Positions 53,985 to 64,000 of a DNA stretch of 64,000 nt are shown here, piece after piece. Source of the stretch: Diplolepis rosae (lineage: Eukaryota > Arthropoda > Insecta > Hymenoptera > Diplolepididae). The translations under genes were made by a program, and so were the position numbers. The DNA lies in NCBI GenBank assembly GCA_030998225.1, contig JAPYXD010000695.1, positions 3,763,001 to 3,827,000 on the forward strand, read 5' to 3'. The notes below the pieces were generated by a model. The model ran no database searches and was not told the origin of the DNA. It was given only the letters and a program-made list of their open reading frames with translations. Position 1 is the first letter of the stretch. Every line of letters starts with the position of its first letter.

Positions 53985-54287
53985 AATTTTTTATTAGAAA
54001 AAATTTTAATTTACGTAAAATAATACCTTTAAAAATATTTTTTGTAATAGAATTTTTCCTTACTATCGCTTCTTACCATTTAAAAAAAAATAATCGTATT
54101 TTCTCATAAATCATGGCTTATTTTATCAGGTAAAATATTCACTACAACTCCACTGTTTCAAAATTTTAAAAGTAAAGTTTTCAGTGGCTGAAATCGTTAA
54201 AAGAATTTTTTAAATAAGCATTTTTTTTTAAATTGGTAAAAAGTGATAGTAAGGAAAATTTCTATTACGAAAAACATTATTAAAAGT
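53985..54287. repeat. Family R copy, left part
   Basis: TAATAGAATTTTTCCTTACT, ATCGCTTCTTACC, AATATTCACTACAACTCC; continues at 54700-54800 after two insertions. Confidence 0.75.
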
Positions 54288-54501
54288 TCAATGTAGTTTA
54301 TTTATATTGGCATTGGGTCATAATTTTTCATTAAAAACAATGTTCAAAGAAACATATCAAAAATTTTTAAAGGGGCAGAAAATATATTTAATATATTTAA
54401 TGAAAAATTATGACCCAATGCCAATATAAATAAACTACATTGAATTTATTTTTGGGTCAAGATAAAAACTGAAGACATTAATACAAACATGTCTCGAAAT
54501 T
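54288..54501 (-). mobile_element. Small hammerhead-family foldback (214 bp)
   Basis: The 12-bp repeat ATTATTAAAAGT lies at 54276-54287 and 54502-54513. On the minus strand: leader GACATGTTTGTATTAATGTC and TTGACCCAAAA, then arms TCAATGTAGTTTATTTATAT..GGCATTGGGTCATAA and the mirror, loop about 55 bp. No hammerhead core remains. Leader and tip words match copy A (111-1052). Confidence 0.8.
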
Positions 54502-54555
54502 ATTATTAAAAGTATTATTCATTGCAAGTTTTCAGTTTTATTTATAAAAAAAAAT

Positions 54556-54690
54556 AAAATGGTACGTTGTTGGAAAAAATTGGCTTTAGGGTACAACTTA
54601 ATCATTTTTGGACCCTAAAGCCAATTTTTTCCAACAACGTACCATTTTATTAAAATTGAGGGTCAATACAACTTACACTACTCTTAATTG
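54556..54690 (-). mobile_element. Smallest hammerhead-family foldback (135 bp)
   Basis: Arms TGGTACGTTGTTGGAAAAAA..TTGGCTTTAGGGT and the mirror ACCCTAAAGCCAATTTTTTCC, loop about 16 bp, and a minus-strand leader with GTATTGACCCTCAATT. Flanks TAAAAAAAAAT (54545-54555, 54691-54701) repeat exactly but are low complexity. Confidence 0.7.
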
Positions 54691-54701
54691 TAAAAAAAAA
54701 T

Positions 54702-54830
54702 GTTTTTTTTTTCATAAGACACGATTGATAATATCATTTTAAGTTTCAAATCCATAGAAAATTTTTTTTTTCCTGAAATCAGATTTTTGGCAACATTTGG
54801 AAACTCTTCTTCAATAGTATTTATTGTTTA
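54702..54830. repeat. Family R copy, right part
   Basis: TCATAAGACACGATTGATAA, CATTTTAAGTTTC, CAGATTTTTGGCA, matching 18190-18240 and 2048-2120. Confidence 0.7.
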
Positions 54831-55200
54831 CTCGTCAAAAGTTATGACAAGAATTTTTTTAACAATATCGAGGTTAAGTTAGATGAGTTTCAAGAAGTAG
54901 AGGAGATCTTGTTGTAATTTGTCGAGTGACCGGGGAATCGTTCCACCGTCCACCTGGCGGTTTCGCTAATGAACCAAACTTAACTAAAGAGAACTCGTTC
55001 GCGAACCTTATCGGTAGTCGTAACCAGGATCAGCGTTAGAGTCCTGACTCGCCGCGAAGAGTCGGACTCTTCTCATTTTCGAAGAAGATAGGAGAATCGT
55101 GTCGACGAATGGCTATGTCCCGCAAACAAATTGCGAGATACTCCTTGGTCTCATGGTAGCTCGTTACCGATCTCTCCCTCATTTCTCCCACCAACCGCAG
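54831..55200. other. Lower-AT unique island
   Basis: GTCCACCTGGCGGTTTCG, GACTCGCCGCGAAGAGTC words; no frame of note. Possible regulatory DNA. Confidence 0.25.
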
Positions 55201-56515
55201 ACCTTATCACTTCGATTTCTCTTTCTTCCACGCCTCTTCCATTTCACTTCTTTCCCTCATCCGTGACTTTATTTATTTATGAAATGAACATTCCAAACAC
55301 CCAATCTTCTTTCTTTCTCATAAAACCGATAAATTGTCTCTATTTTAGATATTATTGAACAATTATTGCAATATATTTTTCAAAATGAGTTCAAATATTT
55401 TTACTGTTTTATTTAAAATATGTATAAGAAAGAAAAATTATTTGTACTGGAGAGATATCCCTCAAACTATATTATTCTATCCGCGAGTGAATACGCTCTG
55501 TTGGATATAAATATGTATGTCTACCTACTTATTTATTCAATTTTTAAAAATGAAATCAAACATTAAAATGTTATAGATTTTATTATAGATGTCTATTTAT
55601 TTGTATAATTTTTCTATCCTTGTCGATAATTTTCTATCATGTACCTATCCACGTCAATCTTTTTGTATCCTTTAAATATCCATGCCAATTCTTTTCTATC
55701 TCTTTGAAAATTTACTACTGTGCCTTTATTTTCCAATTTCCATACTTCTATCCATGTCTATCCTTTGCCTAATAATTTCAATCCAATTTTTATCCTTTAC
55801 AATCTATTATGACGCCAATGTGTTTTAATCGCTGTTTCTGTCCAAGTCTATCCTTTGTTTAACTATTTGAATAATTTTATATCTTTTAAAATGTACTAAT
55901 GCACTTATCCTTTTCAATCTTCATCTTTCTATCCATGTCTATAATTTGTCTGATAATTTTAATCCTCTTCTATCTCTTTCAAAATCTACTACCACGTCTA
56001 TCTTCTCCAATCCCTATTCGTCTATGGATTAATGTAAAATTAAAGACATAGTATTAAATTTTAATGGAATATAAATTAATTGACTAATATGTGGAAGACT
56101 AGGTAAGATAGAAAAAGGTAGACTCTAGTAGATAATACTTATACAAGCATGGTACTTGGCATGAATAGAAAATATCTATCCTTTTCTATAAAAAATGATT
56201 TTATCTTCTACTTCAAACAGGGGTCGTATCTACTATCAGGTTTATATTTTCTATCCATGAGCTTATATATCACATCCAGGAATATCTATCTCTTCCTATC
56301 CTTGAACTTATCCACCGAATCTAGTAGTGTCTATCTTTACGAATTTATGAGTCACTTTTTCGTATTGAGAAATATTCAACTCTTTCTACCCAAAGCGATC
56401 TTTTCCCTATCCATGCCAACTTTTTCCTATCCCTTTTAAAATCTATTATGGTGTATTTTTCCATTTTTTCTATTCCTTTATTAATTTATTTAAATCCTTT
56501 TCTAGCCCTTTAAGG
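55201..56515. repeat. Pyrimidine-rich CTATCC-word degenerate satellite, inner block
   Basis: 55600-56030 and 56160-56510 are built from words such as CTATCCATGTCTATCCTTTG and TTTCAAAATCTACTA in the plus strand. Related to the array at 62740-64000 but more diverged. The 96-residue plus frame (56149-56439) arises from stop-poor pyrimidine repeats. Confidence 0.55.
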
Positions 56516-56521
56516 ATTTGA

Positions 56522-56757
56522 AGTTTCTTTGAATCAAAGAAACATTTCTTTGATATACGGTCAAAGAAAAAATTTCTTTGAATTGAAGAAAGTTTTGTTG
56601 ATTCAAAAAAATGTTCTTTAATGTAAACAAATCTATTTCTTTAGATCAAGGAAGATTTGTTTGAATCAACAAAACTTTCTTTAGTTCAAAGAAATGTTTT
56701 CCTTGACCGTATATCAAAGAAATGATTATTTGTTTCAAAGAAACAGTTTTCTGGGTG
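56522..56757. mobile_element. MITE family F1, copy 5 (left tip lost)
   Basis: AGTTTCTTTGAATCAAAGAA to AGAAACAGTTTTCTGGGTG, then TA. Confidence 0.85.
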
Positions 56758-56759
56758 TA

Positions 56760-57545
56760 TGAAGCACATTATTACTAAAATAAAAGTTTGTTTACAACTA
56801 AACCGAGAAAACTGTTTGTTTGAATGAGTATTATTGAATTATTGAAAATTTGCTTGATTTTAACATATAGAAAATATTTATATACTTGATTGAAAAAAAT
56901 AAGTTAGTTGAATTAAAAAACATAGTTATTTGATTTTAATAAATGATATAGGGAAAGGGCAAGTTTGCATAAAATGGAAAATAAGTCAAATTTTTGAAAA
57001 ATCAGCCACTTCACACAGAAAAGTTTTATTTCAATTTAAGAAATCGTTTCTTTAACTTCATTTCTTCAATTCAAAGTAAAACCACCTTTAGAATAAATAT
57101 AAATTTATTTGATTTTACACTGAGAAAACAGTTTCTTTGAATCATAGAAACATTTCTTTGATATACGGTGAAAGAAAAAATGTCTTTCAATTAAAGAAAG
57201 TTTCGATAATTCAAAGAAAATTTCTCTGATCCGATGAAATAGATTTGTTTATATCAAAAAACATTTTTTTGAATAAAAAAACTTTCTTTAATTCAAAGAA
57301 ATGTTTTCTTCGACTGTATGTCAAAGAAATTATTTTCTGGGTGTAAAAAATCATGTTTTTAGCCTTTTTCAAATGAATGAAATTATTTTTTCAACATTAT
57401 TTATTTATTCAAAAGAATATTTTTTTGCATGTAAAGTGAGGGATGGACACTTTTGAAACCGAAATTAATTTTCCCCATACATAACAATGATTCCAAAATT
57501 TGTCTCCAAAAAGTAAAAAAATTCATGATTGATAAATAATTGTTG
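56760..57545. repeat. Paralogue of 26590-27340, carrying a different MITE
   Basis: TTACTAAAATAAAAGTTTGT, AAGTTTGCATAAAATGGAAA, GCCACTTCACACAG and TTATTTTTTCAACATTATTT occur in the same order as at 26.6-27.3 kb. It lacks the F2 MITE found there and instead has an F1 MITE at 57118-57343. Confidence 0.85.
57118..57343. mobile_element. MITE family F1, copy 6, with defined empty site
   Basis: TA at 57116-57117 and 57344-57345; ends CACTGAGAAAACAG and the complement CACCCAGAAAATAA. The paralogue near 27246 reads GATTTTAAGAAATCAC without the MITE, so TA was duplicated. Confidence 0.9.
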
Positions 57546-58470
57546 GAAATCTTTCTTCATCGCGTAACTAGAAAGTAAACATGGACAAAGGATCATGGAG
57601 ATAATTAATTAGGTAATTAATTCAATCGAAGATTAAAGGGCATGATGATGTTGAAATCTGTAGAGAAGGGAAGCGATGAATATACCCGACGGTTGATAAA
57701 ATGAGTCGACGAAGGGTTGGGAGAGAAACATGTCGAGAGAGGAAATGAGAAAGGAAACGAGAAATGTAACGAGAGAGTGAGAAAGAATAAGTGTATGAAA
57801 GGTGGAGGAAGGGGGTTAAAGAGTCGCTCGCGGTTTGGAATGCTTTGAAAGACCGCGAGCGATTCTCGGCTAGAGGTCTGTTGGCCGCGAGATGCTGCGG
57901 ACCCGGACCATCTCGAAAGAAGGAAGATTGAAAGAAAAAAGAGTGGCAAAAGAAAATAAAGACAGAACTAGGTAGTGGGGGATAGGGAGAGGAGATAGAG
58001 AGAAAGAGAGCGATAGGGGGGGAAGGTTGAGGGATTCGGAGGTCGTCCTGGCTTGGTTCGATTAATTACCACATTGTCGTCGTTCGCTCGACTCTAGATG
58101 TTCCGCCATGGTAATCCCTAGGGGAGGTACCACCCCGCCTTGATTTAATCTCCGACATTTTTGTCCGCGTAAATGCCGTCCCTTGTACGTCGCACTTACT
58201 TCTCTTTGCAATTGATTCTCACGATACTTTGCCGGAACGCCTGGCCAGTACACTCGCAAGTTTACCATCGCATATATCCGTGTAAAGTACATGCAATTTC
58301 ATGAGATGATTAAACGAAAAGTGAAAAACAGGTTCTTGTAAATGGAGAGAAAAACGAGGTGTCAGTATACTACTCCGATTTTTCAGGCTCTTTTTTCTCT
58401 GCGGCGCAGAATTATGGAAGAGAATATCAAAATGGGGGTAGAAATATGAGGCAGACTGTAAACACTGCTA
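57546..58470. other. G+C-richer unique island with GAGA-rich purine tract
   Basis: 57700-58040 is purine-rich on the plus strand (GAGAGAGGAAATGAGAAAGG, GAGAGAAAGAGAGCG), resembling GAGA-factor sites. 58062-58292 has a 76-residue minus frame (VNLRVYWPGVPAKYRE) that I do not recognise. A strong hairpin lies at 57821-57867. Candidate regulatory region or exon. Confidence 0.35.
57821..57867. other. Strong G+C-rich hairpin
   Basis: TCGCTCGCGGT (57824-57834) pairs perfectly with ACCGCGAGCGA (57852-57862), 17-nt loop, and GAG/CTC outside. Too short for a typical pre-miRNA; perhaps a bipartite protein-binding site. Confidence 0.5.
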
Positions 58471-58678
58471 CACTGAGAAAACAGTTTCTTTGAATCAAAG
58501 AAACATTTTTTTGATATACGGTCAAAGAAACAATTTCTTTGAATTAAAGAAATAAAAATATATTCTTTGATCCAAAGAAATAGATTTTCTTACATTAAAG
58601 AAAATTTGTTTGAATCAACAAAACTTTCTTCAATTCAAAGAAATGTTTCTTTGATTCAAAGAAACTGTTTTCTCGGTG
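58471..58678. mobile_element. MITE family F1, copy 7
   Basis: TA then CACTGAGAAAACAGTTTCTT; right end CTGTTTTCTCGGTG. Confidence 0.88.
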
Positions 58679-59300
58679 TGGGGTTTGAAGTTTACTTTTC
58701 AAAAAAGTGTCTTATTATTGATTTTAATTGAAATTAAGGAAATTATATGATTGATTGTTATTAGGTTCAATCAGTTAGGAGAGTGTATACTAATTATAGA
58801 TGATAATTTTTATTCGAAAGAAATACGAGTTTTTTTCCTGATTATTTGCGGTTCAGACTGAGAAAAAACATTTAATAATTGCAACAAAATGGTTTAGTTG
58901 AAAATTTTTTGTTCTAAGAATAAAATGATTCTTGTTGAGACAAATCATTTTCTTGTGTCAAATAAATATTTTGTTAGCTTAACAAAATTATTTTTCTCGG
59001 TTTTATTTTGTTTTCGTAAATAAACTTTACAAAACTGTTTTGATTATATCAAATCATTTCTCAGTAAAGTATGTGAAAAAAATTCAGTAATTTTTATAGA
59101 ACTGTTCAAGAGTTGGGGATACAAACATTTATGGAAAATTATACATTTATGCGCTGATAAATTAGTTGAATTTCACTGATTTATCAGCGTATATACGGTA
59201 ATTATAATCAGTCTTATACTTATAGCTAACAATCAGCGGAATAGCTAAATATTCACAATTATTAATGGTGGTGCCATTTTATAAATAATTTAGAACACTT
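58679..59300. repeat. AT-rich with a degenerate GACTGAGAAAAAACATTT inverted repeat
   Basis: 58857-59010: GACTGAGAAAAAACATTTAA and ATTATTTTTCTCGGTTTTAT; inner GTTGAGACAAATCATT words. Another F-like MITE in decay. CTGATTTATCAGCG words near 59180. No gene. Confidence 0.45.
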
Positions 59301-59506
59301 CGCTGAGAAAACAGTTTCTTTGATATACGGTCAAAGCAAAAATGTCTTTCAATTAAAGAGAGTTTTGTTAATTCAAAAAATTTTCTTCGATTTTTAAGAA
59401 ATAGATTTGATTACATTAAAGAAAATTTTTTTGGATCAACAAAACTTTTTTCAATTCAAAGAAATTTATTCTTTGGCCGTATATCAAAGAAACTGTTTTC
59501 TGGGTG
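59301..59506. mobile_element. MITE family F1, copy 8
   Basis: CGCTGAGAAAACAGTTTCTT to AAGAAACTGTTTTCTGGGTG... inner ATATACGGTCAAAGC and GGCCGTATATCAAAG pair. Confidence 0.85.
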
Positions 59507-59570
59507 TTGAATTGTAATTCCGAAAATTACTTTACAAGTACTATATAATATTAGAGAAAACTGTTCGTAT

Positions 59571-59821
59571 TCCCGGAAAAAAAATTTTTAAAAATTTATT
59601 TTTTAGTAACAATTACTGTAGGTCAAAGTTCAATGCAGTTTTTTCAAGTATGCTCGTTAAAAAATCTAAGATGGTGGAGTTTTCTAAAAATGTTAAAAGA
59701 ATCATTCCTTAAAATTCAATCATTTTTAAAGAGTAAACTTGGAGAAATCTGCATTGAACTTTGACCTACAGTAATTGTTACTAAAAAATACATTTTTAAT
59801 AGTTTTTTATTTTTTCCCGGA
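59571..59821. repeat. Foldback repeat of 251 bp (TCCCGGAAAAAA)
   Basis: TCCCGGAAAAAAAATTTTTA, GTAACAATTACTGTAGGTCA, AAGTTCAATGCAG pair with the mirror at 59748-59821. Arms about 70 bp, nearly perfect. Confidence 0.85.
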
Positions 59822-59930
59822 TAAAATTAATATTTCTTTGTTACAATATGTAATTAATAACAGCTCGAATAGTTTTTAAAGTGGTAATTAATTATTCTGT
59901 AAGTATCACTTTCTCCTAAACTTTAGTTTC

Positions 59931-60369
59931 GCTGGCAAAAGTTTCGGATTGGAATTCAATCCGATCGAATCAGTTATTCCGAGCCATTGCGAAGTCTGTT
60001 CCCGAACCAATCCGACAAACGTTTTGTATCTCATTTGATAAAAAAGGGCCAAAAATCATTCCAACTTAATCCAGTTCAATCCAAGGCATCAATTTAAATG
60101 AATTCGAACGAATCCGAATCACTCCAACTTCGGATTCATTTGGATTGAAAATTCAATTTGGATCAGTCAGAGCTCGGATTGTAAACTTGGTTTGAATTTA
60201 TTTCGGATTGATGCCTCGAATTGAAGCGGAATGAATCCGGTTGAGATGGATTGATTTTTAATCGTTTTTTATCACGCGAGACACAAAACGTTTTTCGGAT
60301 TGGTTTGGAATGGCTCGGAATAGCTTTGATTTTCTCGGATTGAATTCCAATCCGAAACATTCGCCAGGG
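59931..60369. mobile_element. Foldback element (TTTCGGATTGGAATTCAATC), 439 bp
   Basis: GCTGGCAAAAGTTTCGGATT and the mirror AATCCGAAACATTCGCCAG; inner words GGAATTCAATCCGA, CAAACGTTTTGTATCTC and mirror. Same family as 7160-7851. The minus frame at 60163-60360 is a repeat artefact. Confidence 0.82.
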
Positions 60370-60439
60370 TTCCTATCGAAGATACTAATCTTTCCAATCC
60401 TCAATGACAACTGATACATATTACTGATATAACTTATAC

Positions 60440-60832
60440 ATATTTATAATTGATCTTTTGTGTAATTGATGTTACTGGTATTTTAATAAATAGAAGCATA
60501 AGTGGCCTTTCTGTGTTGGTATCTCTCTTTTTTTCAAGTTTGGAGTAAGTTGTTTATATAGTTTTATGTCATTGACTAGATAATGATCATATTTTCTTCG
60601 TAGGTAGTTATGCTTCCATTTATCAAAATACCCGTAACATCAATTACACAAAAAATGTATCTGGCCTAAAACCTCAACACAACATCGAAATGAACAATAC
60701 ACACGGTTTCTACAACTATCTACGATGAGAATATGATCAATATCTAGTCAATGGCATACAACTTTATAAACAACTCACTTCAATTTTAAAAAGAGAGAGA
60801 TACCAACATCGGAAAGGTCAATGATGCTTCCA
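60440..60832. repeat. Inverted repeat, arms about 120 bp
   Basis: GGCCTTTCTGTGTTGGTATC, GTCATTGACTAGATAATGAT on the left and GATATCTAGTCAATGGCATA-like, GAGATACCAACATCGGAAAGG on the right. Extra inner repeats GTAGGTAGTTATGCTTCCAT. Confidence 0.75.
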
Positions 60833-60834
60833 TA

Positions 60835-61679
60835 CACTCTAAAAACGGAATATTGACTGTCGAACAATTCCGTTCACTATGAATGGATTTTCTACTCAAA
60901 ATTGGCATAAGAGGAAATCCTCTAACAGTTGAAGTATTTTCGTTTCAAGTGCTATCATTTTATTGCCAAAGTTTTTCCTTTGGTCTGGAAATAAAATCCT
61001 TTGTCATGTGAAGGAAGTATAATTTCGATGTTAAAATAAAACAAATTCTATGTTATAACCTATAAGAAATATACACAAGCCAAACTTTGACAAATCCCAA
61101 TATTCAATCGATCATTTTCAATAATATAATAACGACCCGTCTTAGATTTCAGCTTAAAGAAATTTTAAGATATAACTTTGCTTACATTACAAATTTTCCA
61201 ATACGTGTAAAATTGAAATTTCATGATCTATTAAATATATAATGTTGAAAAAGTGTTACAAAATTATTTTTAAACTTTGTTGCATTTTAAATTTCACAAT
61301 AAATTCTATAGTAAACATTTTACTAATAATTTCGAATCAAAATATTTTTTTACAAATAAAAAAAATATATTCTTCGTATAGTTGGCACCGTACTGACAAA
61401 ATATCTGTGAACAATTAGCATCAGACGATGTACACTCACTAATGCGCAGGCGCACTTCGTCTCCTAGTCTAGAAATGCAATCCTTACATAATTAGAGGAT
61501 TTCTTTTCAAAGTCAAAAAAAATCGTTCATTGCTAAAAATATTTTCTTTTTGCATCTCACAGATGAGTTTTGTAACAGGAAAAAGATTCTGTTGGTAGAC
61601 AAAAGGAATATGCTTAATTTCAATGGATGCATTCTGAAAAGAACGTAATTTCACTATGGATAGACTTTTTTTTAGAGTG
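60835..61679. mobile_element. TA-flanked element with CACTCTAAAAA tips, 845 bp
   Basis: TA at 60833-60834 and 61680-61681; tips CACTCTAAAAACGGAAT and complement of TTTTTTTTAGAGTG. Subterminal TTCACTATGAATGGATTTTC mirrors ATTTCACTATGGATAGAC only partly. No transposase seen. Tc1/mariner-like by TA duplication (inference). Confidence 0.6.
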
Positions 61680-61699
61680 TATAATTATAACAAAGCCCA

Positions 61700-62725
61700 A
61701 CAAAAAAAGTGTCTTGAGTTAGAAACGAGATCCATGATTTCTTAAGGATTTTGACCCGCTGATCACGAATCTGAAAGCCGTTTTATTCTGTTGTTTCTAA
61801 TTTTTACATACCCTCAAAATTTTCGAATTTTGAGAAAAAAATTCTTTTTTTTTCGAATGACGTGATTTTTTAAAATTAAAAATAGGCAAGAAGTATGGTT
61901 CAACGTGTTTTGTGCTGAATTTTTTAGGACAACTATTTATTAAGTTCAATAACTGCAGGCAAATTACTGAAAAAGAGACAAGTCATAAAATAAACAAAAA
62001 AGAACAAGAGCGCCCATAAAAAGAAGTTTTGAAAGTAAAAAAGCTCGCTACTTCAAGTAGCTTTTTATGTTAATGAAATACACTTCGGTTCGAAGTTTTA
62101 TTGCAATAATGTCACACTGTTTTTTTAAACAGTATCTACGATGTAAAAAGATGTTCCAAAGTGGTGAATTTAACTCGTTTAATGTTACACACCCAGAAAA
62201 CAGTTTCCTTGAATCAAAGAAACATTTCTTTGATATACGATCAAAGAACAAATTTCTTTGAATCAAAGAAAGTTTTGTTGATTGAAAAAAATCTTCTTTA
62301 AGTAAACAAATCTATTTCTTTGGATCAAAGACAATTTTTTTGAATTAACAAAACTTTCTTCAATTGAAAGAAATTTTTTCTTTGAGCGTATATCAAAGAA
62401 ACTGTTTTCTCAGTGCAGTAACGGTCGAAAAAACATGAATATCGCATTTTCAGTAATTTGCTTGGTTATTGAACTAAATAGATTGTTGTTCTAAAAAACT
62501 AAACACAAAAAACGTCGAACTATTCTTCTTGCCCATTTTTAATTCAAGAAAATCATGTGATTAAAACAAAAGAATTTTTTCTCAAAATTCAAAAATTTTG
62601 AGGTTATGTAAAAACTAGGGACAACACGATAAAATGACCTTCAGATTCGTGATTAGAGGGTCAAAATCCATAGGAAAAGATTGGTTTCGTTTTTAGCTAA
62701 AGACACCTTTTTTTGTCAATCCAAA
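61700..62725. repeat. Foldback repeat of about 1 kb, split by an F1 MITE
   Basis: Left arm (AAAAAAAGTGTCTTGAGTTA, ATTTTGACCCGCTGATCACG, CCTCAAAATTTTCGAATTTT) is mirrored at 62430-62722 (GATTCGTGATTAGAGGGTCA, AAAGACACC). An F1 MITE occupies 62190-62415 in the middle. Confidence 0.85.
62190..62415. mobile_element. MITE family F1, copy 9
   Basis: CACCCAGAAAACAGTTTCCT to AAGAAACTGTTTTCTCAGTG. Frames on both strands across it are MITE artefacts. Confidence 0.9.
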
Positions 62726-62739
62726 TTCACACCTACCTC

Positions 62740-64000
62740 TTAAAATCCTGTTTTCTCTATCTCTGTCTATTCTTCATATATCCACCTATATTTATTTCTA
62801 TCTCTTGTCTATCCAACTCTATTTCTTTATATATTTTTGTCGATCCAGATTAATGCCTATATCGTTCAACCCCATTTTCTTTATCTCAGCCTATTCCTCA
62901 TCTATCCACCTGTATAAATTTACATCTATTTTCTATCCAGCACTATCTCTTTCCATCCCTTGTTTATCCAAATTGACATATATCTCTTTCAATCCCTTTC
63001 TCCTAATCTCAGCCTATCTCTAGTATATTGACCTATATCTTTTTCTATCTGTTTGACAATCCAAATTTACGGCTATATCTTTCAATGTTATTTTCTTCAT
63101 TTAAATCTATCCTTCATCTATTTACCTCTATCACTTTCTATCTCAAGTATATTTCTTTGACAATCCAGGTTCACGCCTATCTCTTTCAATCCCGATTTCT
63201 TCATCTCTGTCTATTCTTCGCATATCCACCTATATTTGTTTCTATCTCTTGCCTATCTCAGCCTAATCTTCATCTATCCACCTGTTTCTATTTTCATTTA
63301 TTTTCTATCCTCCACAATTGTTTTCTATCCCTTGTTTTTCTAAATTTACAGATATCTCTTTCAATCCCTTTCTCCTAATCTCAGCCTATCTCTCGTATAT
63401 TGACCTATATCTCTTTCTATCTGTTTGCCAATCCAAATTTACGGCTATATCTTTCAATGTTCTTTTCATCATTTAAATCTATCCTTCATCTATTTACCTC
63501 TATCACTTTCTATCTCAAGTATATTTCTTTGTCAATCCAGGTTCACGCCTATCTCTTTCAACCCCGATTTCTTCATCTCTGTCTATTCTTCGCATATCCA
63601 CCTATATTTGTTTCTATCTCTTGCCTATCTCAGCCTAATCTTCATCTATCCACCTGTTTCTATTTTCATTTATTTTCTATCCACCATAATCGTCTTCTAT
63701 CCCTTGTTTATCTAAATTTATAGATATCTCTTTCAATCCCCTTCTCCTAATCTCGGCCTGTCTCTCGTATATTGACCTATATCTCTTTCTATCTGTTTGC
63801 CAATCCAAATTTACGGCTATATCTTTCAATGTTCTTTTCATCATTTAAATCTATCCTTCATCTATTTACCTCTATCACTTTCTATCTCAAGTATATTCCT
63901 TTGTCAATCTAGGTTCACGCCCATACCTTTCAACCTCGTTTTATTCATCTTTGTCTAGTCTTCCTATATCCACCTATATTTGTTTCTATCTCTTGTCTAC
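62740..64000. repeat. Pyrimidine-rich satellite with 372-bp higher-order period, runs off the window
   Basis: Short words (CTATCTCTTGCCTATCTCAG, CATCTATCCACCT, GACCTATATCTCTTTCTATC) build larger blocks. The marker TCCTAATCTC starts at 63001, 63373 and 63745, two intervals of exactly 372 bp. The blocks from 63028 and 63400 are nearly identical. The plus frames of 116, 107 and 96 residues are repeat translations without stops, not genes. Confidence 0.9.

Noticed and set aside
57821..57867. A pre-miRNA
   Set aside because: The stem is only about 11-14 bp, shorter than animal pre-miRNA hairpins.
63028..63723. Open frames of 107-116 codons rich in F, Y, L and S
   Set aside because: They are translations of a 372-bp pyrimidine satellite and recur unit by unit; no codon-level constraint or domain.
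1..64000. Endogenous viral sequence, or retroelement reverse transcriptase
   Set aside because: I looked for reverse transcriptase, integrase and polymerase motifs in the longer frames and saw none.

Overview
This is a strongly AT-rich animal nuclear DNA window, most likely from an arthropod and probably an insect. The reasons are a mariner of the Mos1/irritans type, a THAP zinc-finger fragment, a eukaryotic tRNA-Ser and a very dense load of foldback elements and MITEs. There is no operon-like layout and no long open reading frame. The only intact gene I can support is tRNA-Ser(UGA) on the minus strand at 21837-21918. Protein-coding traces are a mariner transposase pseudogene split over 39515-42545, a second DDE-transposase remnant at 32597-33165, a short THAP-finger reading frame at 33344-33523, and a convergent SWIM-like reading frame at 33740-34090 with CRE-type sites just upstream of it. 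Species, chromosome and host genes cannot be read from the window.

Layout. 0-4 kb: a hammerhead-motif foldback element, then a dispersed repeat family with a 553-bp tandem array. 4-9 kb: degenerate repeats, a solo hammerhead-motif element and TTAA-flanked MITEs. 9-11.7 kb: a satellite whose later part has a 274-bp higher-order period. 12-21 kb: MITEs, foldback repeats and a TIR element with an internal 80-bp tandem array. 21-26 kb: tRNA-Ser, AT-rich DNA, a foldback element and a lower-AT unique island. 26-31 kb: a 2.4-kb long-TIR element loaded with MITEs, a palindrome hit exactly at its centre, and the second 80-bp-family TIR element. 31-36 kb: transposase, THAP and SWIM remnants. 36-39 kb: two hammerhead-family elements flanking a GC-richer island. 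39.3-42.8 kb: a mariner split by later insertions. 43-52.6 kb: a CTGATT-rich inverted-repeat province with a hammerhead element nested inside another. 52.6-64 kb: two small foldback elements, many TA-flanked MITEs, further long palindromes, and a satellite with a 372-bp period running off the window end.

The most interesting item is a coherent family of short non-coding elements. Six members (111-1052, 5727-6052, 38167-38753, 47940-49336, 48178-48465, 54288-54501), and probably a seventh (54556-54690), are flanked by 11-15 bp direct repeats; an eighth copy (36600-37258) has no mapped ends. Most share a leader with a (T)TGACCC motif followed by snap-back inverted arms, and several carry a hammerhead-ribozyme-like core (CTGATGAG, 4-5 bp stem, GAAACG). 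This resembles the hammerhead-bearing ends of Penelope-like elements, or retrozyme/SINE-type non-autonomous retroelements, but no reverse transcriptase is visible here. A second theme is nesting, which gives natural empty/filled-site comparisons and fixes target duplications (TA for the CACTGAG-type MITEs, TTAA for others).
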